Below, one piece after another: positions 4,434 to 8,749 of a stretch of DNA of 8,749 nucleotides. The stretch is taken from assembly GCA_027031685.1 (NCBI GenBank), contig JALVPS010000469.1:1-8749 (forward strand), given 5' to 3'. Within the stretch, counting starts at the first letter, position 1. Every line of letters starts with the position of its first letter. Under the pieces are notes generated by a model. It made no database searches, was not told the DNA's origin, and saw only the letters and a list, made by a program, of their open reading frames with translations. Made by a program: the position numbers and the translations under genes. The stretch is from Gammaproteobacteria bacterium. GTDB taxonomy: Bacteria > Pseudomonadota > Gammaproteobacteria > UWMA-0217.

Positions 4434-6185
4434 ATGGCCAGACGACTCTCCGTGACCACCGGCCAGGCCAGCCGCGCCGGGGTCAAGCCCGACAACGAGG
4501 ACTTCCTCGCCTGCCACGTGCCCTCGCCCGCCACCGGCGACGACATCCAGCTCGACAGCAAGGGCATCGCGCTGGCCATCGCCGACGGCATGAGCGGCAG
4601 CGACGGCGGCAAGGAGGCCAGCCAGGTGAGCGTGAGCCAGTTCATCGCCGACTACTACGGCACGCCCGAGTCGTGGACGGTCAAGCAGGCGGCGAGCAAG
4701 ATCCTCACCGCCCTCAACACCTGGCTCTACAGCCAGGGGCAGCAGAAGTACGGCACCGCGCGCGGCATGGTCACCACCTTCAGCGCGGTGGTGCTCAAGT
4801 CGCAGACCGCCCACCTCTTCCACGTGGGCGACAGCCGCATCTACCGCCTGCGCGGCCGCGACCTGGCCCAGCTCACCCGCGACCACCGCGTGTGGATCAG
4901 CGCCGACCAGCAGTACCTGAGCCGGGCCATCGGCATCGACCCGCACCTGGAGATCGACTACCAGGCCCGCTCGCTGCAGGTCGGCGACCTGTTCCTGCTC
5001 ACCACCGACGGCGTGCACGACTTCCTGCCCGACCGCGAGATGGCCGGCCTGCTGCTGGCGGGCGGCGACGACCTGGACGCCGTCGCCGAACGGCTGGTGC
5101 AGCGGGCGCTGGAGAACGGCAGCACGGACAACCTGTCCGCCCTGCTGGTGCGCATCGACGCCCTGCCCGAGCCGGATCACGCGGAGTTCTACGAGCGCCT
5201 CACACAGCTCCCCTTCCCGCCCGACCTCAGGCCAGGCCACGTGATGGACGGCTTCCGCATCATCCGCGAGCTGAACGCCTCCTCCCGCTCACAGGTGTAC
5301 CTGGCCGAGGACACCCTGGGCAGTGGGCGCGACGGCGAGCGCCGGCTGGTGGTCATCAAGACCCCCTCGGTCAACTACGAGGACGACCCCACCTACATCG
5401 ACCTGTTCCTGCACGAGGAATGGGTGGCCAAGCGGCTGCAGTCGCCGCACCTGATCAAGGTGTGCGCCGCCGACCGCCGGCGCAGCTTCCTCTACACCGT
5501 GGTGGAGTACGTGCGCGGCCAGACCCTAAAGCAGTGGATGGCCGATCACCCGCAGCCCACCCTCAACCAGGTGCGCGGCACGGTGGACCAGATCGCCCGC
5601 GGCCTGCGCGCCATGCACCGCCTGGAGATGATCCACCAGGACCTCAAGCCCGACAACATCCTCATCGACGAGTCCAACACCCTCAAGATCATCGACTTCG
5701 GCTCCACCAAGATCGCCGGCCTGGCCGAGATCCAGTCCGTGGTGGAGCACAACCGCATCGTGGGCACCGCCAACTACACCGCCCCCGAGTACTTCAAGGG
5801 CGGCACCGGCAGCAACCGCTCCGACATCTACTCGCTGGGGGTGATCGCCTACGAGATGCTGACCGGCCGACTGCCCTACGGCGAGGTGAGCCCGGAGCGG
5901 GCGGCGAAGAAGAAGTTCGTCTACACCCCCGCCCGCCTGCACAACCCGGCCGTGCCCGACTGGGTGGACGCGGCACTACAGAAGGCTGTCCACCCCAATC
6001 CGGAGCGACGCTACGGCCTGCTGTCCGAATTCGTGGCCGACCTGCGCCACCCCAACCAGGGCCTGCTCGAGCAGATCAACCAGCAGCCGCTCATCGAGCG
6101 CAACCCGCTCGCCTTCTGGCGCACCGTGGCCGCCCTCGAGTTCCTCGTCATCGGCGGGCTGCTGGTCTACCTGCTGCGTCCCTGA
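4434..6185 (+). CDS. Bifunctional PP2C phosphatase - Ser/Thr protein kinase with C-terminal membrane anchor, nitrate-operon type
   Basis: A 583-residue fusion able in principle to phosphorylate and dephosphorylate Ser/Thr. Residues 1-245 are a PP2C domain: KPDNEDF (18-24), IADGMSG (49-55, Asp51), FHVGDSRIYRL (129-139), LLTTDGVHDF (188-197, Asp192) and STDNLSALLVRI (230-241, Asp232), so the metal ligands are present. Residues about 270-540 are a Hanks-type kinase: Lys309 in VVIK, a Glu at 328-329 in helix C, HQDLKPDN (401-408; Asp403, Lys405, Asn408), DFG (421-423), APE (450-452) and DIYSLG (464-469). The catalytic-loop Arg is replaced by Gln402, and the glycine loop is poor (LNASSRSQVYL). A single hydrophobic segment (565-581) ends the protein, tethering both domains at the cytoplasmic face. 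It follows nasA by 52 bases, as PA1782 follows nasA in P. aeruginosa. No good Shine-Dalgarno is seen; the start suits the PP2C N-terminus. Its substrate is unknown. Confidence 0.92.
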   Translation: MARRLSVTTGQASRAGVKPDNEDFLACHVPSPATGDDIQLDSKGIALAIADGMSGSDGGKEASQVSVSQFIADYYGTPESWTVKQAASKILTALNTWLYSQGQQKYGTARGMVTTFSAVVLKSQTAHLFHVGDSRIYRLRGRDLAQLTRDHRVWISADQQYLSRAIGIDPHLEIDYQARSLQVGDLFLLTTDGVHDFLPDREMAGLLLAGGDDLDAVAERLVQRALENGSTDNLSALLVRIDALPEPDHAEFYERLTQLPFPPDLRPGHVMDGFRIIRELNASSRSQVYLAEDTLGSGRDGERRLVVIKTPSVNYEDDPTYIDLFLHEEWVAKRLQSPHLIKVCAADRRRSFLYTVVEYVRGQTLKQWMADHPQPTLNQVRGTVDQIARGLRAMHRLEMIHQDLKPDNILIDESNTLKIIDFGSTKIAGLAEIQSVVEHNRIVGTANYTAPEYFKGGTGSNRSDIYSLGVIAYEMLTGRLPYGEVSPERAAKKKFVYTPARLHNPAVPDWVDAALQKAVHPNPERRYGLLSEFVADLRHPNQGLLEQINQQPLIERNPLAFWRTVAALEFLVIGGLLVYLLRP

Positions 6186-6220
6186 CGCCGGCCCCGCCCC
6201 GCCACATCACCCGGCCGGCG
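6186..6220. terminator. Hairpin between convergent genes, possible bidirectional terminator
   Basis: CGCCGGCC (6186-6193) starts just after the kinase stop codon and pairs perfectly with GGCCGGCG (6213-6220), which lies in the last codons of the convergent receiver-like gene; the loop is 19 bases and holds that gene's stop codon. No T-run follows on either strand. The long loop and lack of a U-tract make termination uncertain. Confidence 0.4.
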
Positions 6221-6524
6221 CGATGCGCGCCCGCACCCGCTCCAGCACCTTGCCGCGCGTCACCACGGCGCTGGCCCCGGCCGCCCTGGCCGCCTGCAGG
6301 GCCTCGGCCGCCACGTGCGGGCCAAAGGCCACGATCTCCAGCGTCGGGTGGGCGGCGCGCAGGCGCTCGATGCGTGCCAGGGCGTCGCGGGCGGTGAGGT
6401 CCACCACCACCAGATCCGGCTGGACCTCGTCGCGCGGCTTGAGGATCTCGGCCCCCGCCTGCCGCCAGGCGGACTCCAGGCGCGTGCGGGTGAGCAGGTC
6501 GTCGCTCCACAGCTGAATCTTCAC
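6207..6524 (-). CDS. Orphan receiver-like (CheY-like) single-domain protein
   Basis: A 105-residue soluble protein with an alternating strand/helix pattern. It resembles a response-regulator receiver: acidic pair SDD (7-9, Asp8 and Asp9) after strand 1, PDLVVVDLT (36-44) with Asp42 where the phosphoacceptor would sit, IVAFGPHV (64-71) in place of strand 4, and AAGASAVVTRG (81-91) for strand 5. The conserved receiver Lys after strand 5 is missing (Thr89/Arg90), and the Thr/Ser switch residue is not obvious (Gly68), so phosphorylation may be lost or altered. There is no output domain, and no ANTAR domain, so it is not a NasT. The start is GTG at 6524 with GGGAG six bases upstream; no ATG lies nearby. 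It is convergent with the kinase gene, 21 bases apart. Function unknown; a link to the kinase is speculative. Confidence 0.75.
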   Translation of the reverse strand: MKIQLWSDDLLTRTRLESAWRQAGAEILKPRDEVQPDLVVVDLTARDALARIERLRAAHPTLEIVAFGPHVAAEALQAARAAGASAVVTRGKVLERVRARIAPAG

Positions 6525-6636
6525 GGCGGCTCCCGGTGGGTGGTGTTTGCATCGGCCGCGGGGCGCATTACCCTGTGGCCATGTTCGCGATGATTGTGCG
6601 TCACGTCGGCCGGTGTGGCCAATCCGGAGCGCCATC

Positions 6637-6930
6637 ATGATGAAGAAGTACCTGTTCCTGCTGCTGCTCGCGGTCGGCGCCGTCGGCGTGCTGTACCTGC
6701 GTTTTTCCGGCCGCGTGCGTCCCGCCGAGATGCCCCCGCTGGGCCGCGCCCTGGTGTGGGCGGCAGCCTTCTTCCTGTCCTTCGGGCCGCTCACCATCGC
6801 CGCCTTCAAGCTGCTGCGCGAGACCTGGGGCTACGACGCCTCGCTGCTGTCCATCGCCCTGTACGGCGCGGCCGCCGCCCTGAGCGGGCTGCTCGCCTGG
6901 CGCATCGGCCGCTGGGTGGCCGAATCCTGA
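6637..6930 (+). CDS. Small three-helix inner-membrane protein, unknown function
   Basis: A 97-residue protein not recognised as a named family. It has a basic start (MMKK), then hydrophobic segments at about 5-22, 38-58 and 69-88, with Arg-rich loops (RFSGRVRP at 22-29, ending RIGRWVAES). The positive-inside rule is ambiguous. The second helix contains a Phe/Pro stretch (AAAFFLSFGPL). The start at 6637 has GGAG (6626-6629) seven bases upstream; a second ATG directly follows at 6640. A longer frame exists but has no ribosome site. It is divergent from the receiver-like gene across 112 bases in which I see no convincing promoter, and is followed 59 bases later by the DUF4197 gene. Codon use and hydrophobic pattern support a real gene. 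Confidence 0.72.
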   Translation: MMKKYLFLLLLAVGAVGVLYLRFSGRVRPAEMPPLGRALVWAAAFFLSFGPLTIAAFKLLRETWGYDASLLSIALYGAAAALSGLLAWRIGRWVAES

Positions 6931-6931
6931 C

Positions 6932-6961
6932 ATGACGCCCGGTCCGACAAAGGGCAATAAT
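6932..6961 (+). promoter_or_regulatory. Possible sigma-70 promoter of the DUF4197 gene
   Basis: ATGACG (6932-6937) and AATAAT (6956-6961) are 18 bases apart, matching four and five of six positions of the consensus. AATAAT is the most AT-rich stretch near here and lies about 28 bases before the gene. The better CTGACA at 6927 is too far away (23 bases). Confidence 0.33.
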
Positions 6962-6989
6962 CGGCATTCGTTCCCACTGGAGAGACCTC

Positions 6990-7760
6990 ATGTCCCGTTT
7001 CATCCTTCTCACCGGCCTTCTGCTGGCCGGCGCCAGCCCCGCCCATGCCGGCCTGAACGACCTGATGCAGTCCGCCCAGGACCTGCTCAACAAACGTCCG
7101 GGCACGGCCAGCGCCGGCGCCGGCACCACCACCTCCAGCCTGAGCGAAGAGCGCATTGCCGCCGGCCTGAAGGAGGCCTTGTCCGTGGCTGCGCGGCGGG
7201 CCGTGGCCGCCCTCGGCCGCCCCGGCGGCTTCCTCCAGGATCCCAAGGTGCGCATCCCCCTGCCCGGCCCGCTCAAGACGGTGGCCGACGCGGCCCGCCG
7301 CCTCGGCCAGGGTGACCGGGTGGATGCCTTCGAACAGGCCATGAACCGCGCCGCCGAGAAGGCCGTGCCCCGCACCCTGGACATCGTGCAGCAGACCGTG
7401 CGCGCCATGACCCTGCAGGACGCGCGCGCCATCCTCGGCGGCGGTGACGACGCCGCCACCCGTTACCTGCGCGAGCACGCCGGCGATGCCCTACGCCGCG
7501 CCATTCGCCCCATCGTCGCCCAGGCCACGGATCAGGCCGGGGCCACCGCCGCCTACAAGCGCCTGCTGGGCGCCACGCAGGGGCGCCTGGGCGGCCTGGG
7601 CGATCTGCTCGGCCAGGGGATGCGCTTCGACCTGGACGACTACGTGACCGACAAGACCTTGGACGGCCTGTTCACCCGCCTCGCCGCCGAGGAACGGGCC
7701 ATCCGCCGCGACCCCGTCAAGCGCAGCACGGCGCTGCTGCGGCAGGTATTCGGCCACTGA
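6990..7760 (+). CDS. Exported DUF4197-family protein
   Basis: A 256-residue protein with a Sec signal peptide: MSRFILLTGLLLAGASPAHA, likely cut after the Ala at 20 (AHA). There is no lipobox Cys. The mature part begins GLNDLMQSAQDLL, then has a low-complexity Ala/Gly/Thr stretch (39-49), then the DUF4197 core: LSEERIAAGLKEAL (50-63), RRAVAALGRPGGFLQDP (69-85), VRIPLPGPL (87-95), MNRAAEKAVP (117-126), DARAILGGGDDAATRYL (143-159) and a C-terminal YVTDKTLDGLF..EERAIRRDP motif. I recognise this family from many Gammaproteobacteria, where it is about 220-260 residues, mostly helical and presumably periplasmic, with no established function. The start at 6990 has GGAG (6979-6982) seven bases upstream. 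Convergent with dnaE. Confidence 0.9.
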   Translation: MSRFILLTGLLLAGASPAHAGLNDLMQSAQDLLNKRPGTASAGAGTTTSSLSEERIAAGLKEALSVAARRAVAALGRPGGFLQDPKVRIPLPGPLKTVADAARRLGQGDRVDAFEQAMNRAAEKAVPRTLDIVQQTVRAMTLQDARAILGGGDDAATRYLREHAGDALRRAIRPIVAQATDQAGATAAYKRLLGATQGRLGGLGDLLGQGMRFDLDDYVTDKTLDGLFTRLAAEERAIRRDPVKRSTALLRQVFGH

Positions 7761-7790
7761 GGGGACGGCGGCGGCCCGGCCGCCTCAGTG
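7755..7790. terminator. Symmetric hairpin spanning two convergent stop codons
   Basis: CACTGAGG (7755-7762) and CCTCAGTG (7783-7790) are perfect inverted repeats, extended inside by CGGC (7766-7769) with GCCG (7779-7782) past a 3-base bulge, leaving a 9-base loop. Each outer arm contains the final His codon and TGA of one gene, so both transcripts would form the same hairpin. No T-run is present; termination or 3'-end protection in both directions is likely but unproven. Confidence 0.5.
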
Positions 7791-8749
7791 ATAGCGCACC
7801 ACCACCTTGTCCTCGCCGGCGAAGCGGCGCAGGCGGTCGAGGCACTCGTCGGTGGGGCGGATCTGCCAGCGCGGGCCGAGCCTGAGGGTGGCGCGGGCGC
7901 GGCCATTGCGGTAGCGGACGACGATGGGGCAGCCGCCGTCGCGGTAGGGATCGAGCAGTTCGGCGAACTCGCGGGCGGCGCCGTTCTGCAGACGGTCGCG
8001 GCTGAGCTCCACTTCCAGGCAGCGGGCGAAGCGGGCGCGGGCGGTCTCGATGTCGTGGATCTCCTGGGCGCGCAGGCGCAAGCCGCCGCTGTAGTCGTCG
8101 TTGCCCAGGGCGCCCTTGACCACCAGGATGCGGTCCCTGGCCAGCAGCTCGCCGTACTGCTCGTACACCTCGCCGAACACGGCCACCTCCACGCGGCCGG
8201 AGCGGTCGTCCAGGGTGAGGAAGGCCATGCGCCCGCGGCGCCCGTTGCGGGTGCGCAGGGCGACCACCAGGCCGGCCACCACCACCTCCTTCTCCGCGCC
8301 GCGCCCGTTGGGGCCGGCAGCCAGGTCGGAGGCGTCCAGGTCGGCCAGGCGACCGGTGGTGAACACGGCCAGCTCGTCCAGGTAGCGCTCGATGGGGTGG
8401 CCAGTGAGGTACAGGCCGAGGGTCTCCTTCTCCTCGCGCAGGCGCTGCAGCTCCTCCCACTCGGGCACGGGTGGTTCGATGATCTCTTCCACCGCCTCCA
8501 GGGCGCCGCCGAACAGGTCCACCTGGCCGGCGGCGGCGTCGCGGTGGTGCTGGTCGGCGCGCGACAGGGCGCCCGGCAGCCAGGCCATGAGGCTGGCCCG
8601 GTTGGGGCCGAGGCCGTCCAGGGCGCCGGCGCGGATGAGGGCCTCCAGCACGCGCCGGTTGGTCTTGTGCAGGTCGGCGCGGCGACACAGGTCGTCCAGG
8701 GAGCGGAACGGGCCGCCCCGCTCGCGCTCCTCGATGAGCCCCTCGATGG
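7785..8749 (-). CDS. dnaE: DNA polymerase III alpha subunit, C-terminal part (5' end outside the window)
   Basis: The last 320 residues of the replicative polymerase, usually about 1,150-1,170 residues long; the catalytic PHP, palm and finger parts lie beyond the right edge. Numbering from the first whole codon: the end of the helix-hairpin-helix region, LIEEREGG-like (4-12), FRSLDDLCRR (14-23) and LEALIRAGALDGLG (34-47); the beta-clamp binding motif QVDLF (75-79, bases 8511-8525), counterpart of E. coli QADMF; the hallmark LGLYLTGHPIERYL (110-123); an OB domain with VVVAGLVVALRTRNGRRG (155-172) and MAFLTLDDRSGRVEVAVF (174-191); then a C-terminal tau-binding-type domain ending KVVVRYH. The frame is intact to a TGA at 7785. 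Its neighbour downstream is a convergent DUF4197 gene rather than accA, so the common dnaE-accA arrangement is broken here. Confidence 0.95.
   Translation of the reverse strand, partial: IEGLIEERERGGPFRSLDDLCRRADLHKTNRRVLEALIRAGALDGLGPNRASLMAWLPGALSRADQHHRDAAAGQVDLFGGALEAVEEIIEPPVPEWEELQRLREEKETLGLYLTGHPIERYLDELAVFTTGRLADLDASDLAAGPNGRGAEKEVVVAGLVVALRTRNGRRGRMAFLTLDDRSGRVEVAVFGEVYEQYGELLARDRILVVKGALGNDDYSGGLRLRAQEIHDIETARARFARCLEVELSRDRLQNGAAREFAELLDPYRDGGCPIVVRYRNGRARATLRLGPRWQIRPTDECLDRLRRFAGEDKVVVRYH

Noticed and set aside
2858..4645. Minus-strand 595-residue open frame over nasA
   Set aside because: Composition is dominated by His, Gln, Gly and Ala with no domain; it is the antisense shadow of nasA, which has clear transporter motifs and helices.
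4673..6397. Plus-strand 574-residue frame within the kinase/phosphatase gene
   Set aside because: Arg/Pro-rich out-of-frame reading of the fusion gene; the real frame holds every PP2C and kinase motif.
6207..6524. Possible NasT-type antiterminator near the nitrate genes
   Set aside because: The protein stops after a receiver-like domain, with no ANTAR helices, and I found no two-hairpin leader with a terminator before nasA.
7717..8688. Minus-strand 323-residue frame over dnaE
   Set aside because: Arg/Pro/Gly-rich shadow; the frame ending at 7785 carries the clamp motif and OB domain.

Overview
This window is GC-rich chromosomal DNA of a gammaproteobacterium. The gene repertoire fits: dnaE, a DUF4197 lipoprotein-like exported protein, a GloC-type glyoxalase II, and a nitrate transporter coupled to a fused PP2C phosphatase/Ser-Thr kinase as seen in Pseudomonas and relatives. 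A Chromatiales/Ectothiorhodospiraceae-type host is a guess only. No mobile elements, CRISPR array, tRNA or rRNA were seen, and there are no stretches over 300 bases without a gene.

Layout. (1) Bases 1-2227, minus strand: a probable operon ppa (inorganic pyrophosphatase) - gloC (glyoxalase II-like metallo-hydrolase) - membrane-anchored endonuclease/exonuclease/phosphatase (EEP) protein, the last running off the left edge. (2) 2354-2734, plus strand and divergent from ppa: a small CoA-binding Rossmann protein. (3) 2735-6185, plus strand: the most informative block. A 162-base control region carries a very good sigma-54 promoter and two NtrC-like dyads 32 bp apart, followed by a NarK/NasA-type nitrate transporter with two extra transmembrane helices and a bifunctional PP2C phosphatase-Ser/Thr kinase with a C-terminal membrane anchor. 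(4) 6207-6524, minus strand: an orphan receiver-like protein convergent with the kinase gene. (5) 6637-6930 and 6990-7760, plus strand: a small three-helix membrane protein and a secreted DUF4197 protein. (6) 7785-8749, minus strand: the 3' third of dnaE (DNA polymerase III alpha), convergent with the DUF4197 gene.

How it works together. The nasA-kinase/phosphatase pair looks like a nitrogen-controlled nitrate uptake module: transcription would depend on RpoN and NtrC under nitrogen limitation, and the membrane-tethered kinase/phosphatase would be positioned to act reversibly on transport or nitrate reduction. In Pseudomonas aeruginosa the corresponding genes are followed by nirBD and the assimilatory nitrate reductase; here the reductase genes do not follow, so the transporter and regulator form a stand-alone unit bounded by convergent genes. 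The rest of the window is mostly housekeeping.

The strongest candidates for something not yet described are the nasA control region (sigma-54 promoter, paired NtrC-like sites and a start-codon-flanking inverted repeat), the 14-helix transporter and the receiver-like neighbour. I did not find evidence for a wholly new type of system.
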